Below, piece by piece: positions 36,163 through 44,476 of a DNA stretch of 64,000 nucleotides. The DNA comes from Actinomycetes bacterium. GTDB taxonomy: Bacteria > Actinomycetota > Acidimicrobiia > Acidimicrobiales > JAAEMS01. The stretch's first letter is position 1, and every line of letters begins with the position of its first letter. A program made the position numbers and the translations under genes. The notes under the pieces are model-generated. The model did no database searches, had not been told where the DNA came from, and saw only the letters and a list, made by a program, of their open reading frames with translations. Location: contig JAAEMS010000224.1 of assembly GCA_024225275.1 (NCBI GenBank), positions 1-64,000 on the forward strand. The letters are read 5' to 3'.

Positions 36163-37314
36163 CTAGCTCATCTCCCCCAGGCGGAGGCCGAGCTCGGCGA
36201 AGTCATCGGAGTCGAGGTTGGCGAACGAGAACCGAATGAACCGTTCGTCGGTGGGCGTGAAGGCGGTGCCCGGAATGGTGAGCACGTCGTGGTCGACCAC
36301 CAGGCGCCGCACCACCGACTCGGTCGACTCACCCTCGAACGGGTGACGTACCCAACCGAAGAAGGCTCCGGCGGTGATCAGCTCGAAACCACCGGGTTGG
36401 GCAGCCGTCTCTTCGAAGATCTTCTGCGCGGCGGCGATGCGGGCCACCTGGGCCCGGCGCCAATCACCCGCTCGGCTCAGACCAGCAATCACCGCTTCCT
36501 GCCCGATGCGGGGCGCACAGATGGCCACGCAGTCGAGCAGCTTCATGACCTCCGCGACCAGACCGGGCCCACCAGCCACCGCCCCCACCCGGTAGCCGGG
36601 GATGGCGAGGTCCTTCGAGAAGCTGTGCAGGCTGATGACGTGGTCGTCCCAGCCGGGCCGGGCGAAGAGGTCGTGGGCCGGCTCGGTGGTCGAGCGGAAG
36701 GACCGGTAGGTCTCGTCGACGATCAAGGCCACGTTCCGATCGGCGGCAAGATCGGCGAACGCGTGAATGATGGCCGGTGGGACTGTCACTCCGCTGGGGT
36801 TGCCGGGGGTGACCAACACGATCGCCCGGGTGCGATCGGTGATGAGCCGGGCGGCCTCGGTGACGTCGGGCACGAGGTCGGGGCCCGTGGGCAGGTGGAC
36901 CGGGTTCATGCCCTCGAGCCGCAGCCACATGTCGTGGTTGAAGTAGTAGGGCAGGGGCAGGATGATCTCGTCGCCGGGGTTGGCCAGCGCCGAAACGGTG
37001 AGACAGAAAGCCTGGTTGCAGCCGGCGGTTATCAGCACCTGGCGAGGGTCGACCTCGCCCCGGTAGTCGGCCGAGAGCTCAGCGGCGAACACATCGACCA
37101 GCTCGGGCAGGCCCTGTTGGGGGCAGTACCGGCCCCCGTCGGCCGACCGGGCGACGGCCGCGATGTGGTCGGCGATCTCGGGAGCCGTCGGGTACGACGG
37201 CGCCGCTTGCGAGAGGTCGAGCAGGGCTCGATCGTTGGTTCGCTCACCCAGCAGGGCGTGGGCCGCCCCGATCGGTGAGTGAATCTGGTTCAGGGTACGC
37301 CCGATGAGTCTCAC
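36163..37314 (-). CDS. Class I/II PLP-dependent aminotransferase
   Basis: A 383-residue fold-type I aminotransferase. The PLP Schiff-base lysine is K234 in SLHSFSKDLAIPG; NPSG (172-175), Asp200-x-Tyr203 in VDETYR and the C-terminal arginine in ERFIRFSFAN complete the cofactor and carboxylate sites. GTG 37314 is the likely start; longer frames add low-complexity residues. Subfamily resembles aromatic or methionine aminotransferases, but specificity is open. Part of the gene has been copied into the pseudogene at 35122. Confidence 0.88.
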   Translation of the reverse strand: MRLIGRTLNQIHSPIGAAHALLGERTNDRALLDLSQAAPSYPTAPEIADHIAAVARSADGGRYCPQQGLPELVDVFAAELSADYRGEVDPRQVLITAGCNQAFCLTVSALANPGDEIILPLPYYFNHDMWLRLEGMNPVHLPTGPDLVPDVTEAARLITDRTRAIVLVTPGNPSGVTVPPAIIHAFADLAADRNVALIVDETYRSFRSTTEPAHDLFARPGWDDHVISLHSFSKDLAIPGYRVGAVAGGPGLVAEVMKLLDCVAICAPRIGQEAVIAGLSRAGDWRRAQVARIAAAQKIFEETAAQPGGFELITAGAFFGWVRHPFEGESTESVVRRLVVDHDVLTIPGTAFTPTDERFIRFSFANLDSDDFAELGLRLGEMS

Positions 37315-37460
37315 CAGGGCATGATCGCACGCCCGCGGCGAACAGCTGGGTGGGAAACGGCCTGGAGGGATGGCCCGCGGCGATGCATGCCGCGGTCGCG
37401 TACTCCTCAGGCCACCGCCCCCCAACCTCCGAGGTAACGGCCAGCCCTACCCCACCGGCG

Positions 37461-37473
37461 TACCGTCCAGGGC
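37461..37473 (+). promoter_or_regulatory. Leaderless-type promoter box before the MmyB-like remnant
   Basis: TACCGT (37461-37466), 7 nt, ATG 37474. It shows where the gene once began. Confidence 0.45.
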
Positions 37474-37904
37474 ATGATCGCCCCCGTTGCACCTCAGCTC
37501 GCCGATCCGCCCGGACGGACCGAACCCAACTCCTTCTGGTGGGGGGATACGCCCCCGAGTTCCACGAGAACGAGGCTCCTGCCAGCACCGCCCTCGTCGT
37601 GCTCGACCAACTGCTGGCCGCTCACGTGCCCGCCCCGGCCATCGTCGTCGACCGCCACTGGAACATCGTGACGATGAACGAAGCGGCCGGGTTCCTCGCC
37701 GACCTGGTCGACCCTTCCCTCCACCCCGAGACCCCCGTGCTCGAAGTCGAGCTCGACCTCGATGGGCGGCAGCTTCGCTTCGTCACGACCGTGACCGTCT
37801 TCGGAGTGCCTCTCGACGTGGGTGCATCGGAGCTAGCCCAGGAGACCTTCCACCCGGCCGACGAGTCGACGCGGGACTTCCGGCACGGCCGCCTCCGAAC
37901 CTGA
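37474..37904 (+). pseudogene. Decayed MmyB-like (XRE-type) transcriptional regulator
   Basis: The ligand-binding half of an MmyB-like regulator survives: LLLVGGYAPEFHE, then VDRHWNIVTMN and VTTVTVFGVPLDVGASELAQETFHPADE (quoted in part). It lacks the N-terminal helix-turn-helix and about 50 residues in the middle. A promoter-like TACCGT stands 7 nt before ATG 37474, but that frame (MIAPVAPQLADPP) leaves the conserved frame after about 20 codons, so one frameshift is needed. The intact family is about 270-290 residues. I judge it a remnant; a short PAS-like protein from another start is possible but unlikely. Confidence 0.65.
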
Positions 37905-37921
37905 GCCAGGCACAACCCCGG

Positions 37922-37934
37922 TACGGTGCGATTC
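37922..37934 (+). promoter_or_regulatory. Leaderless-type promoter box, CaiB gene 37935
   Basis: TACGGT (37922-37927), 7 nt, ATG. Confidence 0.5.
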
Positions 37935-39332
37935 ATGACCGATCCGGCCGTCGACTTCTGGGGCCAGGCCGGGGGAACGCCAGACGCCCTCGAGCGTCTC
38001 ACCATCACCGGGCCCGACCAAGCCCTGCCCTCGATCTACGACGTGACCGGCCTGGCCGCCGGCGCCGCCGGATCGTCAACCCTGGCGGCCAGCGAGCTGT
38101 TCCGGCAGCGGACCGGGCGGGCCCAGACGGCAACCATTGATCGGCGTCACGCGGCCATCGCCTTCCGGTCCGAGCGCTACCTGACCATCGACGGCAAACC
38201 CCCCACCAACCCCTGGGACCCGGCATCGGGCTACTACCCCACCGGCGATGGTGGACTGGTCCAGCTCCACTGCAACTTCCCCCACCATCGGTCCCGGGCC
38301 CTGGGGGTGCTCGGCATCGACGACCCGGGCGACGACCTCGTCCATGCCGTCATCGCCGAGGCCACGACCGACTGGGAGGCGGCCAACCTCGAAGCGGCCC
38401 TCGGTGAGGCCGAGGCCTGCGGCGCCATGCTCCGCTCCCGCGAAGAATGGTTGGCCACCCCACAAGGGCAGGCGGCCGCCGCTCTGCCCGCCCTCGAGGT
38501 GGTTCGCCTCGGCGACGGGCCCACTCAACAAGTCGGCGACGGAGCACGACCGTTGGGCGGGGTGCGGGTCCTCGACCTGACCAGGGTTCTGGCCGGCCCC
38601 GTTTGTGGTCGCACCCTGGCCAGCCACGGGGCCGACGTGGTGCGGGTCGGAGCGGCCCGCCTGCCCATCATCGAATCCATTTACCCGGACACCTCGATGG
38701 GCAAGCGGTCATGCCATCTCGATCTGGCCATACCCGACGATCTCGCCGTACTCACCGGCCTCGCCGGCGACGCCGACGTGTTCCTCCAGGGCTACCGTCC
38801 CCACGCCCTGGACCAGTTCGGCTTGTCGCCCCAGGAGTTGGCCGAGCTGCGGCCCGGCATCATCTACGCGAGCCTCTCCGCCTTCGGCCACGACGGCCCG
38901 TGGTCGTCGCGGCGAGGCTTCGACTCCCTGGTCCAGACGGCCTCGGGTATCGGTCGAGCCGGTGCCGCGGCCGCGGGGGTGGCCGGCACGAGGCCCCTCC
39001 CCGCCCAGGCCCTCGACCACGGGGCCGGTTGGTTGCTCGCCCTCGGGATCATGGTGGCACTGTCCCGGCGAGCAGAGGAAGGCGGATCGTGGCTGGTGCG
39101 CACCTCACTGGCCCAGGTGGGCGCCTGGCTCGACCAGCGACCTCGGGTCGACTCGCTCGGGCTTGCCGATCCCAACCCAGCCGCGGTCGCCGACCTGCTC
39201 GAGAAGCACGAAAGCCCGATCGGAACCCTGCGCCACGTGCGCCCGGTGGGCGACCTGAGCGACACTGGACCCCGGTGGGATCGAGCACCCGGACCATTCG
39301 GGTCCGACGATCCCGTATGGAACGTGAGCTAG
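37935..39332 (+). CDS. CaiB/BaiF-family CoA-transferase, long two-part form
   Basis: A 465-residue protein. Residues about 200-440 hold a class III CoA-transferase core (GGVRVLDLTRVLAGPVCG at about 203-220, GKRSCHLDL, then FDSLVQTASGIG where the catalytic Asp is in GFDS). The N-terminal 200 residues also align loosely with the family, giving a permuted or doubled look seen in other actinobacterial members. Neither the racemase residues nor a known transferase subgroup is obvious. A TACGGT box lies 7 nt before the ATG. The SDR gene follows after 8 bp (one operon). Confidence 0.82.
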   Translation: MTDPAVDFWGQAGGTPDALERLTITGPDQALPSIYDVTGLAAGAAGSSTLAASELFRQRTGRAQTATIDRRHAAIAFRSERYLTIDGKPPTNPWDPASGYYPTGDGGLVQLHCNFPHHRSRALGVLGIDDPGDDLVHAVIAEATTDWEAANLEAALGEAEACGAMLRSREEWLATPQGQAAAALPALEVVRLGDGPTQQVGDGARPLGGVRVLDLTRVLAGPVCGRTLASHGADVVRVGAARLPIIESIYPDTSMGKRSCHLDLAIPDDLAVLTGLAGDADVFLQGYRPHALDQFGLSPQELAELRPGIIYASLSAFGHDGPWSSRRGFDSLVQTASGIGRAGAAAAGVAGTRPLPAQALDHGAGWLLALGIMVALSRRAEEGGSWLVRTSLAQVGAWLDQRPRVDSLGLADPNPAAVADLLEKHESPIGTLRHVRPVGDLSDTGPRWDRAPGPFGSDDPVWNVS

Positions 39333-39340
39333 GGGGAAGA

Positions 39341-40126
39341 ATGAGCAACGAGAACGACAGCGCCAATCCCGATCTGGCCATGTTCGACCTGACCGACAAG
39401 GTCTGCGTGGTCACCGGCGGGAGCAGGGGCATGGGCAAAGAGATGGTGCTGGCCTTCGCCCGCGCCGGCGCCGATGTGGTCATCGCCAGCCGCAAGATCG
39501 AGAACTGTGAGCGCCTGGCCCTACAGGTCGAGGCTGAGACCGGCCGCCAGGCCCTGCCCATCGCCTGCCATGTCGGCCACTGGGATCAGTGCGAGACCTT
39601 GATCACCGCCACCTTGGAACGGTTCGGCCGGCTGGACGTTCTGGTCAACAATGCTGGCATGTCTCCCCTGTATCCGTCGCTGGTCGAGGTCGGCGAGGAC
39701 CTCTACGACAAGGTCATGGGGGTGAACCTCAAGGGGCCGTTCCGCTTGTCGGCTCTCGCCGGCGACCATATGCAGAAGAACGGGGGCGGCTCGATCATCA
39801 ATGTGTCGAGTATCTCGTCTATCCGGCCCACCCCTCACGAGACGGTCTACGCCGGGGCCAAGGCCGGCCTCAACGCGATCACCGAGGCATTCGCCAAGGC
39901 CTATGGGCCCGAGGTACGGGTGAACTGCATCATGCCCGGGCCCTTCCTCACCGACATCTCCACCGCCTGGGACATGGACGCCTTCAACCTGCGGGCCGAG
40001 AACGACATCGCCCTGGGCCGTGGCGGTGACGCCGACGAAGTAGTGGGCGCGGCCCTCTACTTCGCCAGCGACGCCTCCAGCTACACCACCGGCTCCATCC
40101 TCAAGATAGACGGCGGCACTGCCTAG
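39341..40126 (+). CDS. Short-chain dehydrogenase/reductase
   Basis: A 261-residue classical SDR: TGGSRGMG at about 25-32, NNAG at about 102-105, Ser in the NVSSISS block and YAGAK at about 168-172. Arg in IASRK after beta-2 favours NADP. Start ATG 39341 behind AGGGGGAAGA; a very long alternative frame upstream is out-of-register noise. Second gene after the CaiB-type gene, ending at a small hairpin. Confidence 0.92.
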   Translation: MSNENDSANPDLAMFDLTDKVCVVTGGSRGMGKEMVLAFARAGADVVIASRKIENCERLALQVEAETGRQALPIACHVGHWDQCETLITATLERFGRLDVLVNNAGMSPLYPSLVEVGEDLYDKVMGVNLKGPFRLSALAGDHMQKNGGGSIINVSSISSIRPTPHETVYAGAKAGLNAITEAFAKAYGPEVRVNCIMPGPFLTDISTAWDMDAFNLRAENDIALGRGGDADEVVGAALYFASDASSYTTGSILKIDGGTA

Positions 40127-40143
40127 CTTCCCCCCCTGCGCAA

Positions 40144-40162
40144 GTTGCCACCAGAAGGCAAC
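40144..40162. terminator. Hairpin between convergent SDR and rtcB genes
   Basis: GTTGCC, 7-nt loop, GGCAAC forms a 6-bp stem in the 74-bp gap. There is no T-run, so it may be a factor-assisted or merely structural site. Confidence 0.4.
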
Positions 40163-40200
40163 CAGTCAGGCGGTGGCACCCCCACGAACCAGCCGCGGGG

Positions 40201-41370
40201 CTAGCACCCCTTGTAGTTGAGGATCTGGGTGAGGCGGGTGCGGATGGTCACCAGATCAGCCTGGTCGGCCATCACCTGGTCGATGTCCTTGTAGGCCTCG
40301 GGGTGCTCATCGACGAGCTTCCCGGCCCGGTCGGCCAACCACACCCGGTCGCCCATGACCTCGGTCAGGCTCTCCTCGCTGAGGAGCTTCCTGGCCTTGG
40401 TGCGCGACAGGCGGCGGCCGGCACCATGGCTGCACGACTCGAACGAGTCGGGGCTACCGAGCCCCTCGACGATGTACGAGGCGGCACCCATCGAGCCGGG
40501 GATGATCCCGAGCTCACCGGCGCCGGCCCGGATCGCACCCTTCCGGGTGATCCAGAGCTCACGGCCCTCGTGCACCTCGCGGGTCGAGTAGTTGTGGTGA
40601 CAGTTGATGCGCTCGCGCTCGCGACCCTTGCCCACCGCGACGAAGAGCTCGCGCAGCACGGCGTCGACCATGAGGTCTCGGTTCTGGGCCGCGTAGTCCT
40701 GGGCCCACAACAGGTCGGTGACATAGTGCTCGAACTCGGGAGTGCCCTCGAGCAGGTAGGCCAGGTCGGGGTCCTCGAGACCGATCTCCATCCGCTTGGA
40801 GACCGTCTTGGCGGTGCTGATGTGCGACTGGGCCAACTGGTTGCCGATTCCTCGACTACCCGAGTGCAGCATCAGCCAGACGGTCTCGTCCTCGTCCAGG
40901 CACAGCTCGACGAAATGGTTCCCTGAACCGAGGGTGCCGAGCTGGAGCGAGGCCTTTCTGGCCCGCTTCGGGTCGAGATCGGTGCGTGGCTCGTTGCTGC
41001 TCAGCCATTCGGCGGCCTGGCGGGCGGTGTGGGTGTGGGCCTGGCCGACACCTGCGGGCACGACCTGTTCGATCCGGCTGAGCAGGGGCCCGAGATCGTC
41101 AGGGAGGTCAGCCGAGTCGAGGTCGGTGCGAACCCCAGCCATGCCGCACCCGATGTCGACCCCGACACAGGCGGGGATGATGGCCCCTTCGGTGGGAACG
41201 ACCGAACCGACGGTTGCTCCGAGGCCGAGGTGGGCGTCGGGCATGAGGGCCACCCGACCGGCGACCACGGGCAGGCGTGCGGTGCGGGCAGCCTGGGCCA
41301 TGGTCTGATCGTCGATGTCGCTCGCCCACGAGTGCACGTGCCGGTCCGGGCCGGCCAGACGGACTTCCAT
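40201..41370 (-). CDS. rtcB: RtcB-type RNA ligase
   Basis: A 389-residue tRNA/RNA ligase that joins 2-prime,3-prime-cyclic phosphate or 3-prime-phosphate ends to 5-prime-OH ends with GTP and Mn. Signatures: MPDAHLG (43-49), GVDIGCGM with the metal ligands D72 and C75, GTLGSGNHF, HSGSRG, HHNY and CSHGAGRRLSR, where H315 is the guanylated histidine. Start ATG 41370. No archease or rtcA/rtcR gene is near. The 133-bp gap upstream (41371-41503) holds nothing I recognise. Confidence 0.92.
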   Translation of the reverse strand: MEVRLAGPDRHVHSWASDIDDQTMAQAARTARLPVVAGRVALMPDAHLGLGATVGSVVPTEGAIIPACVGVDIGCGMAGVRTDLDSADLPDDLGPLLSRIEQVVPAGVGQAHTHTARQAAEWLSSNEPRTDLDPKRARKASLQLGTLGSGNHFVELCLDEDETVWLMLHSGSRGIGNQLAQSHISTAKTVSKRMEIGLEDPDLAYLLEGTPEFEHYVTDLLWAQDYAAQNRDLMVDAVLRELFVAVGKGRERERINCHHNYSTREVHEGRELWITRKGAIRAGAGELGIIPGSMGAASYIVEGLGSPDSFESCSHGAGRRLSRTKARKLLSEESLTEVMGDRVWLADRAGKLVDEHPEAYKDIDQVMADQADLVTIRTRLTQILNYKGC

Positions 41371-41503
41371 CCGACCAGCAAAGCACAGTTCAGATCGTCG
41401 CCCGTCTCAATATCCTGCTGGCCGCGACCCATCGCCCGAGCCGATGCCTTGTGGCGGTACGTGCCGGCCAACATGGCCGCGTTGGTTCCCGAGATCGGTC
41501 ATG

Positions 41504-41911
41504 TCAGTTGCCTCCTGGCCGGGGGAGGAGTTGGCTCGACTCGACGAGTCGGGAATCGGCCAGGGCCGCGGCTCGGATGGGGGCGATGGCCTGATAGTCC
41601 GGGTCGTTGATCATGGCGACGAAGTGCCGCCGGGTGGGGTAGCGGACGAGCAGGATGATGTCCCACGCCTCGTCACCGATGACCGACACCCCCGCTCGGC
41701 CCATCCAGATGGGTTCACCCCCGAAACGGGGGCCGAGCTCGGCGAACGCCTTCCCGTAGACCCGGTAGGCCTCCTCACCGCTCATGCCGTCAACGCCGTG
41801 ACCGGCCTCGGCCCGGTCGCGGTAGCGGAGGAGGTTGAGCATCACCACCTCCTCGTCGGGATCGCCATCACCCATGCGGGCCAGCTCGTCAGGATTCGTG
41901 TCAACAGCCAT
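41504..41911 (-). CDS. DUF1330-family protein
   Basis: A 135-residue ferredoxin-like alpha/beta-barrel protein of the DUF1330 family, here the two-part variant starting VVMLNLLRYRD (about 22-32) and ending with the RYPTRRHFVAMINDPDYQAI motif (about 90-109). Such proteins are small dimers of unknown role. ATG 41911 is preceded by GAGGAT; it is divergent from the acyl-CoA dehydrogenase gene. Confidence 0.8.
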   Translation of the reverse strand: MAVDTNPDELARMGDGDPDEEVVMLNLLRYRDRAEAGHGVDGMSGEEAYRVYGKAFAELGPRFGGEPIWMGRAGVSVIGDEAWDIILLVRYPTRRHFVAMINDPDYQAIAPIRAAALADSRLVESSQLLPRPGGN

Positions 41912-42081
41912 GCGGGGATCCTCGCATTTCCTGATCCCGCCGGCCCGCTCGGTGCGGCCAGAGGGCAATGACTCGGGTGGTGGCTCCCGACCGTGGGGCC
42001 CTGGTCGCTCTCGCCTGGCCCCGTCACGACCGTCCCGGATCTGGCAGGCTCATCGCCAACGCCGACGAGAGAGGACCGATC

Positions 42082-43386
42082 ATGGGGTGGGATTTCGAGA
42101 CCGACGACGAGTTCCAGGCTGAGCTCGACTGGATCGAGGAGTTCGTGCGCGAGGAGATCGAGCCACTCGACTTCATCGTGAAGAGCCCGTACAACATCAA
42201 CGACCCCATCCGAGCCGAGCTCATTCCGCCTCTCCAGAAGCAGGTCCAGGAGCGAGGCCTGTGGGCCTGTCATCTCGGCCCCGACCTCGGTGGGCTGGGC
42301 TACGGGCAGGTCAAGCTGGCCCTGATGAACGAGATCCTGGGGCGGGCCCGGGCGGCGCCCACCGTGTTCGGCTGCCAGGCCCCCGACACCGGCAATAGCG
42401 AGATCCTCGCCCACTTCGGCACCCCCGAGCAGAAGGAGCAGTTCCTCGACCCGCTCCTGCGCAACGAGATCGTGTCGTGCTACTCGATGACCGAGGTCCA
42501 GGGCGGTGCTGACCCCAAGGTCTTCACCACCACCGCAGTGCAGGACGGCGACGAGTGGGTCATCAATGGTGAGAAGTGGTTCTCGTCCAACGCCCGATAC
42601 GCGTCCTTCCTCATCGCCATGGTCGTCACCGATCCCGACAACGCGCCGCTCCAACGGTTCTCGATGTTCCTGGTTCCCTCCGACACACCCGGGCTCGAGA
42701 TCGTGCGCAACCTCGGCCTCGGGTACCAGACCGAGAGCGAGGGCGACGGCAGCCACGCCTATGTCCGCTACGACAACGTGAGGGTGCCGGCCGAGAACCT
42801 GCTGGGCGAGCGGGGTGGTGGCTTCGTCGTGGCCCAGACCCGCTTGGGCGGTGGGCGCATCCACCACGCCATGCGCACCAGCGGTCGGGTCCAGCGCCTC
42901 TTCGACATGATGTGCGAGCGCTCGATCAGCCGCACCACCCAGGGCGAGCTGTTGTCGCGCAAGCAGATGATCCAGGAGATGATCGCCGACTCGTGGATCG
43001 AGATGGAGATGTTCCGGCTGCTCGTCCTTCGGACCGCGTGGCGGATCGACAAGTACCAGGACTACAAGAAGGTCCGCCGTGATATCTCAGCGGTGAAGGC
43101 GGCCATGCCTGGCGTGTATCGCGATGTGGCCAGCCGGGCTCTCCAGATCCACGGTTCACTCGGCGTGTCGTGGGAGATGCCGTTCGCCAAGGAAGTCATC
43201 GAGTCGTTCCACATGGGTCTGGCCGACGGCCCCACCGAGGTCCACAAGGTGCAGGTCGCTCGTCGCGTCCTCGACGATTATGTGCCCTGCGACGACCTCT
43301 TCCCCACCGGCCACCTCCCCCGCCGCCGTGCCGCCGCCGAGGCCAAGTACGCCGACATACTCGAACGCCACCTCGAAACCCAGTAG
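42082..43386 (+). CDS. Acyl-CoA dehydrogenase
   Basis: A 434-residue flavoprotein of the acyl-CoA dehydrogenase family that introduces an alpha-beta double bond into acyl-CoA. N-terminal helical domain, then the FAD/substrate block CYSMTEVQGGADP (about 133-145), WFSSNA, and the C-terminal helical domain with HGSLGVSWEMP (about 355-365; adenine/FAD contact). ATG 42082 is set by GAGAGGA about 7 nt upstream. Monocistronic as far as visible, followed by a palindromic element. Confidence 0.9.
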   Translation: MGWDFETDDEFQAELDWIEEFVREEIEPLDFIVKSPYNINDPIRAELIPPLQKQVQERGLWACHLGPDLGGLGYGQVKLALMNEILGRARAAPTVFGCQAPDTGNSEILAHFGTPEQKEQFLDPLLRNEIVSCYSMTEVQGGADPKVFTTTAVQDGDEWVINGEKWFSSNARYASFLIAMVVTDPDNAPLQRFSMFLVPSDTPGLEIVRNLGLGYQTESEGDGSHAYVRYDNVRVPAENLLGERGGGFVVAQTRLGGGRIHHAMRTSGRVQRLFDMMCERSISRTTQGELLSRKQMIQEMIADSWIEMEMFRLLVLRTAWRIDKYQDYKKVRRDISAVKAAMPGVYRDVASRALQIHGSLGVSWEMPFAKEVIESFHMGLADGPTEVHKVQVARRVLDDYVPCDDLFPTGHLPRRRAAAEAKYADILERHLETQ

Positions 43387-43398
43387 CCCACCCCCCAC

Positions 43399-43464
43399 CC
43401 CCCTCGTTCTGTCCGGGAATCTGTGACGGAAACGCAGCAGATTCCCGGACAGAAGTCCGAGGGG
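43399..43464. repeat. Long palindromic element A (17-bp perfect arms)
   Basis: TTCTGTCCGGGAATCTG (43407-43423) and its exact reverse complement (43438-43454) flank a 14-nt loop; outside them CCCCTCG and CGAGGGG add seven more pairs after a 3-nt bulge. It lies 20 bp after the acyl-CoA dehydrogenase stop. The same core, TGTCCGGGAAT, forms palindrome B at 44389-44452. Candidate terminator, REP-like unit or miniature mobile element. Confidence 0.85.
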
Positions 43465-43555
43465 AGGAGTTCGAGGCCCGCCCAGGTACACCAGGGGTTG
43501 AGGATCGCCCCGCCGATGACCGGGTGCCAGAGTCCACTCCCACCGGGAGGACCAC

Positions 43556-44388
43556 ATGGCCTTCGATCGAGATGCCGCCCTCGCCCCCGTACAACGCCGC
43601 CAGCATTCCGTGGCGAGCTATCCCCAACTCCAACACGTCGGGTTCGACCGTCACACCATCCAACGTCGCATCGACGCCGGGATCTGGGAGCTCGCCCAGC
43701 CCTATGTCATCCGCGACGCCGGTGCGCCGATCACCTGGGAATCCCGAGTCATGGCCGGTTGCCTCAGTACCGACGGTGTGGCCAGCCATGTGACAGCAGC
43801 CGTCCTACATGGGCTCGACGGAGTGCGCCGGACCCCCAAACCCGACATCACCATCGCCCGGTCACGGGAATCGAGCGGACCCTGCTCGACCTGGCGGCGG
43901 TGGCCGGCCAGGAGGTCTTGCAAATCGCCACCGACTCCGCCTTGCGGATGAGACTCACCACACTGCCCCGGCTGGCTGATACTCACCGGACCCATCGACG
44001 CCGCGGCCGCAACGGTCCGCTCGGTCTGTTGCTGGAAGCCCGATCATCGGGCGATGCGGTCCCCGACTCTGGTGGAAACCGGAAGCTGTACAACCTCCTG
44101 ATCGGGGGCGGTCTGCCCGAACCGGCCGTCGAGCACCCGATCATCCACGGTGGCCGTCACCTGGCCCGAGCCGACCTGGCCTACCCAGAGCGCCGTGTGG
44201 CCATATGGCTCCACAGCATCCGGTGGCACCTCAACCACCTGTCCTTCGAGCTCGACCACGCCCAACAAACCGAGATCAGCGCGCTCGGCTGGCGCACCCT
44301 GGTCTTCACCTGGGACCGCATCGAGGGACAGCCCCGCTGGGTCGTCGAACAGGTGGGTCGAGCCCTCGCCCTGCCCGCCACCGCCTGA
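43556..44388 (+). pseudogene. Frameshifted AbiEi-antitoxin-like / DUF559-type protein gene
   Basis: The first frame (from ATG 43556) has the AbiEi-like winged-helix start (RQHSVASYPQLQHVGFDRHT and IDAGIWELAQPYVIRDAG, in part) followed by VMAGCLSTDGVASH. At about 43855 the conserved reading moves one frame: VTGIERTLLDLAAVAG and later ALGWRTLVFTWDR, the DUF559 endonuclease-like end. The join skips about 35 residues of the usual linker, so a deletion plus frameshift inactivated it. The nuclease-like acidic residues are also poorly kept. It is bracketed by palindromes A and B. Confidence 0.7.
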
Positions 44389-44452
44389 CCCTGCTGTTAT
44401 GTCCGGGAATCCGTTGCACTTTCGGTACCCATTCCCGGACAGAACGGCGGGG
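44389..44452. repeat. Long palindromic element B, related to element A
   Basis: TTATGTCCGGGAAT (44397-44410) pairs with ATTCCCGGACAGAA (44431-44444) at 13 of 14 positions around a 20-nt loop, and the flanking CCCTGCTG and CGGCGGGG add eight pairs including G-T. It starts right after the stop of the frameshifted gene and ends 13 bp before the TACGGT promoter box of the next gene. Confidence 0.8.
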
Positions 44453-44464
44453 TGAGGTCCGGGG

Positions 44465-44476
44465 TACGGTCCGGGG
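44465..44476 (+). promoter_or_regulatory. Leaderless-type promoter box, APH-family gene 44477
   Basis: TACGGT (44465-44470), 6 nt, ATG; 13 bp after palindrome B. Confidence 0.5.

Noticed and set aside
36030-36166. 45-codon plus-strand gene with a GGAGG signal
   Set aside because: Product is Arg/Ala-rich without recognisable features and runs into the end of the aminotransferase gene; support is too thin to list.
41371-41503. Small RNA or peptide gene upstream of rtcB
   Set aside because: Several short frames exist but none has a convincing start signal or family; nothing recognisable was seen.
43556-44388. A second UGA-recoded or programmed-frameshift gene
   Set aside because: The change of frame coincides with loss of about 35 family residues and no slippery site or Sec motif is seen, so deletion is simpler.
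43399-44452. Complete insertion sequence
   Set aside because: No transposase motif lies between the palindromes, and no target duplication is obvious by eye.
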